The notes under the pieces: generated by a model
The model's database searches: none
Told to the model about the DNA's origin: nothing
Seen by the model: the letters and a program-made list of their open reading frames with translations, nothing else
DNA from: Actinobacteria bacterium OV450
Lineage (GTDB): Bacteria > Actinomycetota > Actinomycetes > Streptomycetales > Streptomycetaceae
Length of the DNA: 64,000 nucleotides
Direction: 5' to 3'
NCBI GenBank assembly: GCA_001298555.1
Contig: LJCW01000054.1
Coordinates: forward strand, 24,882 to 88,881
Shown here: positions 1-8,925 of the stretch, piece after piece
Layout of the letters: every line of letters begins with the position of its first letter
Position numbering within the stretch: position 1 is the stretch's first letter
Translations under genes and position numbers: made by a program

Positions 1-741
1 GAGGCCAGGAACAAGGTCCTGCTCGCACCCTCGGCGGTGCGGCTGCGCCGCTTCGAGGACGCGGAGACCGCGCGGCTCGCCGCCCTCCTGGGCAGCCCGC
101 CGGCCGCCCTGGTGGCCACCGTGATCGCCACCCACCGGCGCCCGGCCGCGCTGCGCGCGGCCGTCCGCTCGGCCCTGGCGCAGACGGTGACCGACCAGGT
201 GGTCATCGTCGTCGACGACGGCGCCGGCCTTCCGGAACTGCCTTCGGATCCACGGCTGTACGCCGTGTCGCTGGCCCGCAACACGGCCACGGCGGGAGTC
301 GTGCGCAACGTGGGCCTGCGGCTGACCCGTTCGCAGTACGCGGCGTTCCTGGACGACGACAACCTGTGGGAGCCCGACCACCTGGAGCAGGCCCTCGCGG
401 TGCTGGAGCCGCCCGGCGGGCCCGATGCCGTGTACACCGCGCTGCGCCGCGTGCTCCCCGACGGCTCCGAACGGGACGTGCTGTCGGTGCCGTTCGACCG
501 CCGCCGGGCCGCGCACGAGGCCTTCCTCGACACCAACGCCTTCGTGGCCCGCCGCACCCGGTCCCTGTACTTCAGCCGGCTGCGGCGCACCCCCGAGGTG
601 CTGCCGCGGGAGGACTGGGAGCTCGTACGCCGCTACGCCCGCCGGCACGAGGTGCGCCACGTGCCCCGTGCCACGGTCCGCTACCTGGTCAACCCGGAGA
701 GCTTCTACACCGCCTGGGACGGTCCGGCGCCCTCCGGGTGA
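1..741 (+). CDS. GT2 glycosyltransferase, 5' end outside the window
   Basis: Probable family 2 glycosyltransferase transferring a sugar from a nucleotide donor, presumably in the surface polysaccharide pathway of this region. The frame is already open at base 1 with good codon bias, so the gene most likely starts before the window; a GTG at 37 is the first internal candidate start. Visible GT-A features are the first beta strand with VATVIATHRRP, an acidic pair in VVDDG and the metal-binding DDD in AFLDDDNLW. The product ends near its C-terminus at 741, converging 22 bp from the next leftward GT2 gene. The acceptor and donor cannot be told from sequence. Confidence 0.8.
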   Translation, partial: EARNKVLLAPSAVRLRRFEDAETARLAALLGSPPAALVATVIATHRRPAALRAAVRSALAQTVTDQVVIVVDDGAGLPELPSDPRLYAVSLARNTATAGVVRNVGLRLTRSQYAAFLDDDNLWEPDHLEQALAVLEPPGGPDAVYTALRRVLPDGSERDVLSVPFDRRRAAHEAFLDTNAFVARRTRSLYFSRLRRTPEVLPREDWELVRRYARRHEVRHVPRATVRYLVNPESFYTAWDGPAPSG

Positions 742-763
742 CGGGTGGCCGCGCCGCGTCCGG

Positions 764-1735
764 TCAGGGCCCGGGCGTGGCCCGCAGCGCGGACGGGCTG
801 GCCAGGGCCCGGGCCGCGGCCAGGCTCGCCGGGCGGCCGAGGACCGCCCGCGAGGTCTCGCGCAGCAGTACGGCCCCACGGAAGGCGGCGGTCGCCGCCG
901 CCCCGTGCCGGCGGCCGTAGAGCCGCACCCGGTTGAGGGTCAGCAGCGTCCACAGGTGCGGCGAGACCTGCGAGTCGCCGCCGAGGTGGACGGCCGAGGC
1001 GGCGGGTTCGAGACGGGTCGCGAAGCCCCGGTCCCGGGCCCGCAGGCAGTACTCGGTCTCCTCCGAGTAGAGGAAGAAGGACTCGTCCCAGGTGCCGCAG
1101 GCGTCCAGGCAGTCCCGGGAGAGGGCCATGAGGGCGCCGGTCGCCCAGTCGGCGACGGTCGCCCGCGCGTACGCGGCCGGGTCGGTGACCAGCTCGCTCC
1201 ACCGGGGGAAGCGGCCGGCCCGCCGGTTGCCGATCACCGCCTCGCCCAGGGCCCGCGTCACGCGCGATTCGCGGCGCAGCGAGTGCTGGAGGGCGCCGTC
1301 CTCCTCGTACAGCAGCGGGACGCTGATCCCGACCCGGCGGCCGCCGGCGAGGGGGGCGTCGAGCGCGTCGACGAGGAGTGCGGCGCAGCCCCGCCGCATC
1401 CGGATGTCCGGATTGCACACGAGGGCGGCGCGCAAGCCGTTCTCCCACGTGGCGGCGGCCTCCAGCGCGGCGTTCACCCCGGCCGCGTAGCCGGCGTTGC
1501 GGCCGGTCTGGACGACGGTCGCGTCGGGGGCCAGCGAGCGGACGACGTCGACGGTGTCGTCGGCGGAGTCGTTGTCGGCGACGACCAGGCGCCAGTCGAG
1601 CCCCGCCATGCCGTCGGGCAGGGAGGCGAGGAACCCGGGCAGCACCCGGGCGCTGTTCCAGGTGACGACGACGACGGCTACGGGACCGGCTGCGCCGGTT
1701 CGGGCCGGCGGGGCCGGGTGGCGGCGGGAGGACAT
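764..1735 (-). CDS. GT2 rhamnosyltransferase-like glycosyltransferase
   Basis: 323-aa family 2 glycosyltransferase. The N-terminus VAVVVVTWNSARVLPGFL is the GT-A first strand, VVADNDSADDT gives the nucleotide-binding acidic residues, VCNPDIRMR is the DxD-equivalent, and WDESFFLYSEETEYC is the conserved WDE.FF.Y.ED block of WcaA/RhlC-like enzymes that act on O-antigen or rhamnan type chains. I chose the ATG at 1735 because a GGAG lies just upstream and homology begins there. It overlaps the 3' end of the Wzz-Wzy gene by 58 bp, which implies co-transcription and coupling. Substrate unknown. Confidence 0.9.
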   Translation of the reverse strand: MSSRRHPAPPARTGAAGPVAVVVVTWNSARVLPGFLASLPDGMAGLDWRLVVADNDSADDTVDVVRSLAPDATVVQTGRNAGYAAGVNAALEAAATWENGLRAALVCNPDIRMRRGCAALLVDALDAPLAGGRRVGISVPLLYEEDGALQHSLRRESRVTRALGEAVIGNRRAGRFPRWSELVTDPAAYARATVADWATGALMALSRDCLDACGTWDESFFLYSEETEYCLRARDRGFATRLEPAASAVHLGGDSQVSPHLWTLLTLNRVRLYGRRHGAAATAAFRGAVLLRETSRAVLGRPASLAAARALASPSALRATPGP

Positions 1736-3702
1736 GGGGACTCCACGGTTCGGGGCTTCGGCGCGCTGCGCCGGATGAAGCCGAGGTAACTGCCTCCGGC
1801 GGCGATCGTCAGGAAGAACATCCCGGCGAACATCGGGAAGCTGAGGGCGTCGAAGGTGGCGCTGCTGACGAGGGCGACGAGCGCCGAGGCGAAGAACGCC
1901 TGGCCGAGTTCCCGGTCGGATTCGCCGGCGGCGAGGCGGCGGATGGCACCGCCCTGGTGGATTCCGGTGAAGAACAGCGCCAGGAGGGCGAGCAGGCCGA
2001 ACAAGCCCATCTCCGCCAGGGTGAGCATGTACTGGTTGTCGGTGAAGAAGTAGAGGTCCGGGGTGAAGGTCCCCAGGCCGCGCCCGAACAGCGGCCGCTC
2101 CTGCAGGTAGGGGACGATCGCGCTGTACTTGACGGTGCGGGCCTGGGTGCTGCTGTCGGAGTTCGACAGGAAGGACCCGAACAGGGTGGTGATGGTGCCG
2201 ATCAGGCCGGGCACCAGGACCTTGAAGCAGGCCACCGAGCCCAGCAGCAGGCCGATGGCGGTCCAGCGCCGCTGCGGTTTCCAGCGCGGCACCATCACGA
2301 GCACCACGATGAGCGCCCCGATGATGGAGGTCCGTGACACGGTCAGTGGCAGGGCCCCGCCCATCAGGACCACGGGCCCCCAGCGCCGCCACCGGCTGAG
2401 GTGGCTGCGGACGGGGTCGAAGGCCTGCTGTACGGCGAAGGGCAGCAGCAGGGCGAGCATGCCGCCGAACTCCAGCGGCTGGGCCGTGGTGGAGCGCGGC
2501 CGGGTGAACGCCCCGCGGTCGAGCGTGGTGATCTGCGCGACGCTGGAGTGGAGTCCCGGGATGCTGATGTGTTCGGCGATGTTCGTCGCGGTGAAGAAGT
2601 CGTAGTAGCCGATGGCGGCCACCACCGAGGCCATCACCACGGCCCGGCGCAGCAGGACGTCGAGGCGGGCCCGGTCCTGGATGCCGGCCGAGACCAGCAC
2701 CACGATCGACACCCAGACGAGCAGTCCGATCAGGCCCCGGTCCGCGCCGAGCACCTCCTTGTGGGTGCTGCCCCGGGTGGCGTCGGCGAGGTACGAGGCC
2801 AGGACCGAGACGGCGAGCAGCCACATCACGACGCGCGGCAGCCGGGTGCCGGGGGCCGCGCGGATCCGGCCCGTGAGCCAGGTCGCCAGGTACCAGAACA
2901 GGCCGAGGAGGGCGAACACGTTGGCGGGGGTGCCCACCCCGCCCATGCCGGGCAGGGTCAGGTTCGACGGGATGAAGAAGGCGAGGCCCAGGTAGCCGCT
3001 GAGCAGTGCGGCGGCGTCCGGCGTCCGGCCGGGCAGCCTCCTGCGGAGGCGCGTCCTCGGTACGCCGGCCGGGGCGGCGGCCGCCACCCCGCGCCGGCGG
3101 GCCACCAGCAGGGTCTCCGTGACGAACGAGAGGGTGAAGCCGGCGGTCACGCCCGCGATGACGACGCCCAGCACCTGCTGGTAGCGGCTCTTGAGCTGGG
3201 GCACCGGGGTCTGCGGGAGCACCACGGGCGCCGTCTGCACGAAGTACGCGGGCTGCACCTTGGCCGCCGCCTGGAGCGCGTTGAGCTGCTCGCCGGCGAA
3301 GGTGGTCAGGGTGCTGGTCTCCTTGAGGACCTTCGCCCGGTCGGTGCCCGTGACGGTCAGGGTGAGCATGGGGCCGGAGGTGTTCGCGGCGAAGCCGACC
3401 GTGTAGGGGTCGGTGACGCCGAGCCCCTGCAGGTCGCGTGCCGCGTCGGCGCCGGAGAGGGTCCTGATCAGCACGTCGGCGGTCACGACCAGTGAACCGC
3501 CCGCGTTGGAGATGGGGTTGCCGAAGGCCGGGGCCAGTTCGGCCACCGCCGTGGAGTCGAGCAGGGCCACCGAGCTCTGCGACTGGTACGCCACGGGCAC
3601 CGACCGGTACAGGTGCAGGCCCGCGAGGAGTCCGATCACCGTCAGGGGGACCATCACGTACCAGCGGCGCCGGAGCACGGCCGCCATCTCACCGATGCTC
3701 AC
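1678..3702 (-). CDS. Wzz-Wzy fusion: chain-length determinant plus O-antigen polymerase/ligase
   Basis: 674-aa membrane protein. Residues about 1-190 form a Wzz-like co-polymerase unit: a cytoplasmic start (EMAAVLRRRWYVM), TM about 15-33, an extracytoplasmic segment and a second TM ending near LSFVTETLL. Residues about 230-650 are a multi-TM O-antigen polymerase/ligase region, with the Wzy_C-like block FGRGLGTFTPDLYFFTDNQY. It should polymerise lipid-linked repeat units and set their length in the same polypeptide. The GTG at 3702 is preferred over the longer reading because it has a purine-rich GGGGAGGGGG upstream and starts like the neighbouring Wzz (VSPGELF...RRRWYV). Divergent from the Wzz-like gene at 3786; 83 bp between them must hold both promoters. 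Confidence 0.85.
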   Translation of the reverse strand: MSIGEMAAVLRRRWYVMVPLTVIGLLAGLHLYRSVPVAYQSQSSVALLDSTAVAELAPAFGNPISNAGGSLVVTADVLIRTLSGADAARDLQGLGVTDPYTVGFAANTSGPMLTLTVTGTDRAKVLKETSTLTTFAGEQLNALQAAAKVQPAYFVQTAPVVLPQTPVPQLKSRYQQVLGVVIAGVTAGFTLSFVTETLLVARRRGVAAAAPAGVPRTRLRRRLPGRTPDAAALLSGYLGLAFFIPSNLTLPGMGGVGTPANVFALLGLFWYLATWLTGRIRAAPGTRLPRVVMWLLAVSVLASYLADATRGSTHKEVLGADRGLIGLLVWVSIVVLVSAGIQDRARLDVLLRRAVVMASVVAAIGYYDFFTATNIAEHISIPGLHSSVAQITTLDRGAFTRPRSTTAQPLEFGGMLALLLPFAVQQAFDPVRSHLSRWRRWGPVVLMGGALPLTVSRTSIIGALIVVLVMVPRWKPQRRWTAIGLLLGSVACFKVLVPGLIGTITTLFGSFLSNSDSSTQARTVKYSAIVPYLQERPLFGRGLGTFTPDLYFFTDNQYMLTLAEMGLFGLLALLALFFTGIHQGGAIRRLAAGESDRELGQAFFASALVALVSSATFDALSFPMFAGMFFLTIAAGGSYLGFIRRSAPKPRTVESPCPPAATRPRRPEPAQPVP

Positions 3703-3785
3703 GGACGCCCCCTCCCCGTGACTGCCGGAACCGATGGCGGGCCGACCCGCGTCCTGGAAAGATCGCACGCGACGGAAGGAATGCT

Positions 3786-4487
3786 GTGTCGCCTGGTGAG
3801 TTGTTCCGTACGCTCCGCCGCCGCTGGTACGTCCTGCTCCTGGTGGCGGTACTCGCGGCCGCCGGGGCCCTGCAGGTGCTCCGCCCCGAACAGACCTATG
3901 TGAGTTCGGCGATCGTGGTGCTCAAGCCGCCGGTGACCGGCAGCCAGCCCAACCAGCTCGCCAATCTCCAGCCACCGCTCGCCGCGGTGTCCTACGCGGC
4001 GGTGCAGCAGCTGGAATCGCCCGCCGGTACCGCCGAGCTGAGCCTTGCGGGGGTGACCGGAACCTATCGGCTGATCCCGCGCAACAGCGGTACCAGCGTC
4101 ACCCCCCGCTATCTGATCCCCTCGCTCCAGGTGCAGGCGGAGCACGCGGAGCCTGCCGCGGCGAACCTGGCCGTGCTGAAGGTCGTCGAGGCCTACACCA
4201 AGCGCGTCGCGGCGATGCAGGCCGAGCAGCAGATCCCCGAGCGGGCGCGGATGAGCGTGACCCTGCTGGTGCCGCCGACCGCCGTGGCGCAGACGGGGAC
4301 CAAGAGCCGCGCGCTGGCCGGGACGGCGCTGCTCGCCGCGGTGTGCGGCGTGGCGGCGGCCCTGTGGACCGATCAGCTGGTGACGCGCCGGAACCGGCGC
4401 CGGCGCGAGAGCGCCGACGCCGGTCCGGAGGAGAGTGCCGGGGCCGGGGGCAGGATGCCCCCGGCCGTGGCCGCGGCGGCCCGCTGA
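3786..4487 (+). CDS. Wzz/YveK-like polysaccharide co-polymerase (no kinase domain)
   Basis: 233-aa protein of the chain-length determinant type, expected to regulate polymer length or export at the membrane. It starts VSPGELFRTLRRRWYVLLLVAV, giving TM1 at about residues 15-31, and has TM2 at about 188-207 (LAGTALLAAVCGVAAALW); the loop between carries QVQAEHAEPAAANLAVLKVVEAY, as in YveK/Wzz periplasmic helices. The basic C-terminal tail has no Walker or tyrosine cluster, so no BY-kinase is attached. The GTG at 3786 has GGAAGGA 5 bp upstream. It faces away from the Wzz-Wzy fusion, so the locus carries two Wzz-type modules. Confidence 0.8.
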   Translation: MSPGELFRTLRRRWYVLLLVAVLAAAGALQVLRPEQTYVSSAIVVLKPPVTGSQPNQLANLQPPLAAVSYAAVQQLESPAGTAELSLAGVTGTYRLIPRNSGTSVTPRYLIPSLQVQAEHAEPAAANLAVLKVVEAYTKRVAAMQAEQQIPERARMSVTLLVPPTAVAQTGTKSRALAGTALLAAVCGVAAALWTDQLVTRRNRRRRESADAGPEESAGAGGRMPPAVAAAAR

Positions 4488-4564
4488 TACGGCAGCCCGC
4501 CGGGCCGGCGGTGCCCCGGGGACGGGGCGGTGGTGCAGGTGGTGCACTTGGTGCTGCTGGTTCA

Positions 4565-5611
4565 TCAAATCCCTCGGCGTTTCCAGGACTGCCACCACAG
4601 CCACTCGCGTCCCCGGTCGGCGACGGCCGAGAGCACCAGCGGCTGGAGGTACGGCATCACGCGGGCCCCGATGCGCCGGCGCCGCTGCAGCGCCCGGTAC
4701 TCGGCGAGCGAGGTGTAGCCCGGCAGGCACCGGGCCGCGAAGGCCTCCAGCTCGTCGACCGGCACCACGCCGGTGCGCCCCCGGTCGTACGCGCGGTAGG
4801 CGCGGCGCAGCGCGTACCGGGCGAGGCGGGTCCGCGCCAGGTCCGACAGCCGGCCGGCGTCCGGGAGCAGCCCGCCGCACTTGTCCAGGACCGAGTCGAA
4901 GGCGACGAGGCGCTGGCTCAGGTCGTCGAGCTGCCCGCCGAAGTCCGTCGTGGACATGTTGTCGCCGTGGACACGGTAGAAGGCCTGGTCGGCTCCGCGG
5001 ACGTAGCCGACGTCGGCGTGGGCCGCCAGCCGCATCCACATCTCGATGTCGCCGGCGTGCGGGAGGTCCGGGTCGTAGCCGCCGACCTTGCGCTGGAGGC
5101 TGGTGCGGACGACCACCTCGGGTGAGGTGATGCACCCGGTGCCTTCCCGGAAGCGCCGCTCCAGCCACCACCGGCCCGGGTAGACCACGGATCCGGTACC
5201 GCGGGTGCGGGCGGCGGGCAGCGGCCCGCCATGCCGGAACCGCAGCGGCCGGCCGTAGGCGAAGCCGGCCTCGGGGTGGGCGTCGAGCAGGGCCGCGGCG
5301 CGCACCAGGGCCCCGGGGACGAGCCGGTCGTCGGCCGAGAGCAGGGCGACGTAGTCCCCGTCGGCCCACTCCAGCAGGCCCTCGTTGTAGGTGGCGATGT
5401 GGCCCCGGTTCTGTTCGTGGACCCGGACCTCGATGCGGGGGTCGGCGGCCGCGAGGGCGCGTGCGACGTCCGCGGAGTCGTCGGGCGACGCGTCGTCGAT
5501 GATCAGTACGCGTACGTCGACGCCGGGCTGTTCGTCCAGGACGCTCTTGACGCAGTCGGCCAGGAAATGGCCGTACTTGTAGCAGGGGATGACCACGCTG
5601 ACGGTGCTCAC
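4565..5611 (-). CDS. GT2 glycosyltransferase
   Basis: 348-aa family 2 glycosyltransferase. VSVVIPCYKYGHFLADCVKS is the GT-A first strand and helix, IIDDASPDDS the nucleotide-binding acidic motif and YVALLSADDRLVPG the DxD-like site. GDIEMWMRLA is the C-terminal catalytic-base region. The GTG start at 5611 sits in a 4-bp GTGA overlap with the stop of the upstream secreted DUF4082 protein, so it is the last gene of the leftward sugar operon. It is probably cytoplasmic or membrane-peripheral; donor and acceptor unknown. Confidence 0.9.
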   Translation of the reverse strand: MSTVSVVIPCYKYGHFLADCVKSVLDEQPGVDVRVLIIDDASPDDSADVARALAAADPRIEVRVHEQNRGHIATYNEGLLEWADGDYVALLSADDRLVPGALVRAAALLDAHPEAGFAYGRPLRFRHGGPLPAARTRGTGSVVYPGRWWLERRFREGTGCITSPEVVVRTSLQRKVGGYDPDLPHAGDIEMWMRLAAHADVGYVRGADQAFYRVHGDNMSTTDFGGQLDDLSQRLVAFDSVLDKCGGLLPDAGRLSDLARTRLARYALRRAYRAYDRGRTGVVPVDELEAFAARCLPGYTSLAEYRALQRRRRIGARVMPYLQPLVLSAVADRGREWLWWQSWKRRGI

Positions 5612-8600
5612 TGCGCGGTCACCTCCGTCGATCCCTCCGCCGCGAGACCGGCCGGCGCCGTGGTGGTGAACACCGGGCCGACCCAGTAGTTCACGGAGCC
5701 GAAGGTGTTGTTCGGGAAGGCTGCGGAGGCACCGTACTTGTAGAGGCCGTTGGCGCCGCTGCCGCCGTCGGCCGGGGCGACCAGCGGGTAGGAGCGGTGC
5801 GCGGCCGTGAAGTAGCCGCCGTCCACGGCGTACTTGCCGTTCGGGGCGTGGTAGGAGGCCACGTAGCCGGTGCCCGCGGTGATGGGTACGGGGGTGGCGA
5901 AGTGGAGCTGCTGCCAGCCGGACAGGGTCTCGCTGCCGAAGGTGCCGGTGGCCAGGAGCGTGCCGGTGGACGACCACAGGCTGCCGGTGTGCGTGCCGGT
6001 GTTTCCGGTGCCCTTGTAGAAGGTGATGCCCGTGACGTAGCCGCTGACGGCGGACTGGAAGCGGGTGCCCAGTTCGACGGAGTTGGTGTCGTCGGTGACG
6101 CTCGGGGTGCTGGGCACGGTCGAGGACCCCCACAGGGTGCAGGGGCAGTTGACGGTGGGCGGGCTGGTGCTGGTGGTGAACGTCCAGTTGACGGGGGCCG
6201 CCATGGCGTTGCCCCACAGGTCGGCCGCCTGCACGGAGGCCGTGTAGGTGGTGTTCAGCCCCAGTTCCGTGGACGGTGTGAAGGTGGCGCTGTTGGAGGC
6301 GCTGAGGACCTTGTTGCCGGGGACGGTGGCCCCCGATGCGTCCTTGAGGGTGAAGGCGAGGGTGTCGGCGTCGATGCCCTCGTTGAAGGTGGCGCCCAGC
6401 TGGGTGGTGATCGAGGTGCCGACGGCCGCGGACTGCGGGGTGGTGGAGGTGACGGACGGCGGCGTGGTGCTCGCCGTGGCGGTGTCCAGGACGGCGTCGA
6501 CCCAGTAGTTGCTGCCGGACGAGGCCGTGGACGGGAAGCCGCCCGTGGAGCTGTAGCGGTACACGCCGTTGCCCCCGTCGGTGCCGCTCTTCAGCGCGGT
6601 CAGCGGGGCGAGCCCCGCGTCGGCGGCGGCGAAGGTGTTGTCGAAGGAGTACCCGCCGTTGGGGGCGAAGTAGGAGGCGACGTAGGTGGTGTTGGCTTTG
6701 ACCGGGACCGGCGAGGAGAAGTTCAGCTGTTGCCAGCCGGACGCCGTCTCGTTGGTGAAGGTGCCGGTGGCCAGTCGCTGGCCGGTGCTGCTCCACAGGC
6801 TGCCCGTGTGGGTGCCGGTGTTGGCCGGGGACTTGTAGAAGCGGACGCCCGTGATCGAACCGGGCGCCGAGGAGCGGATCTTCACGCCGAGTTCGACGGA
6901 GCTGCCGTCGCCCGCGTTGACGGTTCCGGGGACGGCCGCGGCCGGCCAGACGGTGCAGGGGCACTGCTGGGGGCCCACGGTCAGGGGCACGGTGGTGGTG
7001 GCGCCGATGTTGACGCTGTCGTCCACCGCGCGGACCTTGACCTGTACGGATCCGGGGACCGTCGGGGTCCACTTGTAGCTCCAGGACCCGGTGCCGGTGG
7101 TGGCCTTCCAGGTGGTCCCGCCGTCGGTGGAGACCTCCACGCGGGCCACCACGCCGCCGCCGCTGTCGGTTGCGGTGCCCGTGAGGGTCACGGGGCGCAG
7201 TGCCGGTACGGTGGCGCCGGCCGCGGGGCTGGTGACGGTGATGGCCGGGCCGCCGGTGTCCGTGGAGGCGGTGGCCGTGACCAGGTTGGCCTGCAGGGAC
7301 TTGGGCTGGACGCCCATGTCGGCGAAGACGTTCACGGTGGCCTGCTGCATCCGCTTGTCCTCGGTGACCACGGTGTCGGCCGCGTTGCCCGTGGGCATGT
7401 TGGTCAGGCCCCAGGACCACTGGACGGTGCCCGTGCCGAAGACGAGGGCGTGCGAGGTCTGGTCGCGGAAGGCGACCAGGCTGTGGGTGGCGGTGCCGTT
7501 CCCGTACGTGTTGCCGTAGTCGAGGCGCAGTTTGCCGTCGTTGATGTCGACGGTGGTGGACGACAGCTGGATCTGGCCGGGCGGACGGGCTGCGTCCTCC
7601 ACGTCGCTGTCCCACTCGTACCCGAGGGTGCCGACGGGGAAGGTGGCGGTCTGGGAGGGGGTCAGGCCGGCGACGGTGGTGCCCCGCCACAGCCTCATCC
7701 TGGCGAAGGAGCCGGGGACGGTGATGGCGTCGCTGCGGTAGCCGTTGACGCTGAACAGCGATCCGGTCAGCTGGTTCTGCGGCTGGTAGGGCCTTCCGTT
7801 CGTGGAGCTGGCCGGGTCCATGAAGGTGCCGGTCCAGATCCCGCTCGGGTCGGGGACGCCGTTGGGCTGGGGGAAGGAGAGCTTGGTCTCCTTGTAGCAG
7901 ACCAGGGTCCGGTTGGCGGTGCCGGTGCCGTCGTTGCTGGGGGCCAGCCGGGTCTTCCAGAAGACCTCGTTGCCGCTGAAGTACGTCTGGTTGACCCCGG
8001 CCCGGCGGGCGGTGAGGGCGTTGGTGAACTGGTCCTGTGTCCAGTACTCGTCGTGCCCGGAGGACATGAAGACCTTGTGGTTCTGCAGCGGGGCGGCGCC
8101 CCTGGTCGACACGTCGATGCCGGAGACGTAGCTGACGTCGTAGCCGTTGCGTTCCAGCCACGACAGCATCTGGTACTCGGAGCCGTAGATGCCGTTCTCG
8201 CCGCCGATGTCCATGGGCCGGTTGTAGCTGACCTCGTAGGCCCGGCCGTCGGGGGCGGGGCCGCCGCCTCCGTAGAGGTCCTGGCCGCCGTAGTCGTTGT
8301 ACGCCTGCCAGGTCTGGTCGCTGGTCTGGACGACGATGTCGGAGTGGCTCGAGTCGTTGCGGACGACGAACGGGTACGGCATCACCCCGTTGCCGTCCGC
8401 CTGGTCGAAGTTGGCGATGTACAGGCCGGAGACGGCGTCGGACGGCACGGTCCACGTCGCGGTGACGGGCCAGTTGCCGCAGTCGACCAGGCCGGTGGCG
8501 GGCTTGGTGGTGCAGCTGCGCGGGCCGGCGCCCGGCAGGAAGTTCGCCGGGTAGGTCTGCGCCGCCTGTGCCGCGGTCGACAGCAGGCGGGCCCCGTCTC

Positions 8601-8904
8601 CCCCGTAGTAGCCCAGCCGGTAGACCGACACGTGGTACGGGGTCGACGACTGCACCTTGAACTGCACGGTGTCGCCGGCCTGGACGCTCATCTGGGTGCT
8701 GAAGCCCTTGATGTCGCCGTAGGCGCCGGGCGCGAACCAGTCGGACATCGGTGTGCCCGGTTTGGAGTTCTCGCACACGATCGCGTTGGTGCCGGGACCG
8801 CACGGGTCCACGGCCCTCGCCACCGCCGGGGGTAAGAGCGCGGTCATGAGCGCCGCGACCACGGTGTAGAGGCCGTACCGGATCAGCCTTGTCCGTCTGT
8901 TCAT
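5608..8904 (-). CDS. Secreted N,N-dimethylformamidase-beta-like / DUF4082 multidomain protein
   Basis: 1098-aa exported protein. Signal peptide at residues about 1-31 (RTRLIRYGLYTVVAALMTALLPPAVARA). Residues about 35-490 resemble the N,N-dimethylformamidase beta-subunit C-terminal family (YHVSVYRLGYYGGDGARL; HDEYWT; GYEWDSDVED). Then come an Ig-like segment (about 545-640, TVTLTG..SGGGVVARVEVSTDGG), a DUF4082 module (about 645-800), a Big_5-type Ig module (about 810-915, GTSITTQLGATFNEGID) and a second DUF4082 copy (about 920-1070). The DUF4082 copies share WSSTGxxLATGTF..E and SGWQQL. It sits inside the polysaccharide operon, so a role in modifying or binding the polymer at the surface is plausible. 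Amidase chemistry is not shown. Confidence 0.85.
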   Translation of the reverse strand: MNRRTRLIRYGLYTVVAALMTALLPPAVARAVDPCGPGTNAIVCENSKPGTPMSDWFAPGAYGDIKGFSTQMSVQAGDTVQFKVQSSTPYHVSVYRLGYYGGDGARLLSTAAQAAQTYPANFLPGAGPRSCTTKPATGLVDCGNWPVTATWTVPSDAVSGLYIANFDQADGNGVMPYPFVVRNDSSHSDIVVQTSDQTWQAYNDYGGQDLYGGGGPAPDGRAYEVSYNRPMDIGGENGIYGSEYQMLSWLERNGYDVSYVSGIDVSTRGAAPLQNHKVFMSSGHDEYWTQDQFTNALTARRAGVNQTYFSGNEVFWKTRLAPSNDGTGTANRTLVCYKETKLSFPQPNGVPDPSGIWTGTFMDPASSTNGRPYQPQNQLTGSLFSVNGYRSDAITVPGSFARMRLWRGTTVAGLTPSQTATFPVGTLGYEWDSDVEDAARPPGQIQLSSTTVDINDGKLRLDYGNTYGNGTATHSLVAFRDQTSHALVFGTGTVQWSWGLTNMPTGNAADTVVTEDKRMQQATVNVFADMGVQPKSLQANLVTATASTDTGGPAITVTSPAAGATVPALRPVTLTGTATDSGGGVVARVEVSTDGGTTWKATTGTGSWSYKWTPTVPGSVQVKVRAVDDSVNIGATTTVPLTVGPQQCPCTVWPAAAVPGTVNAGDGSSVELGVKIRSSAPGSITGVRFYKSPANTGTHTGSLWSSTGQRLATGTFTNETASGWQQLNFSSPVPVKANTTYVASYFAPNGGYSFDNTFAAADAGLAPLTALKSGTDGGNGVYRYSSTGGFPSTASSGSNYWVDAVLDTATASTTPPSVTSTTPQSAAVGTSITTQLGATFNEGIDADTLAFTLKDASGATVPGNKVLSASNSATFTPSTELGLNTTYTASVQAADLWGNAMAAPVNWTFTTSTSPPTVNCPCTLWGSSTVPSTPSVTDDTNSVELGTRFQSAVSGYVTGITFYKGTGNTGTHTGSLWSSTGTLLATGTFGSETLSGWQQLHFATPVPITAGTGYVASYHAPNGKYAVDGGYFTAAHRSYPLVAPADGGSGANGLYKYGASAAFPNNTFGSVNYWVGPVFTTTAPAGLAAEGSTEVTAQ

Positions 8905-8925
8905 CTGTACCTCATTTGTTCTGCG

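Noticed and set aside
764..2824. A 686-aa minus-strand ORF spanning the GT2 and Wzz-Wzy genes
   Set aside because: Only its last ~323 residues are the real GT2; the front is an out-of-frame shadow of the Wzz-Wzy gene.
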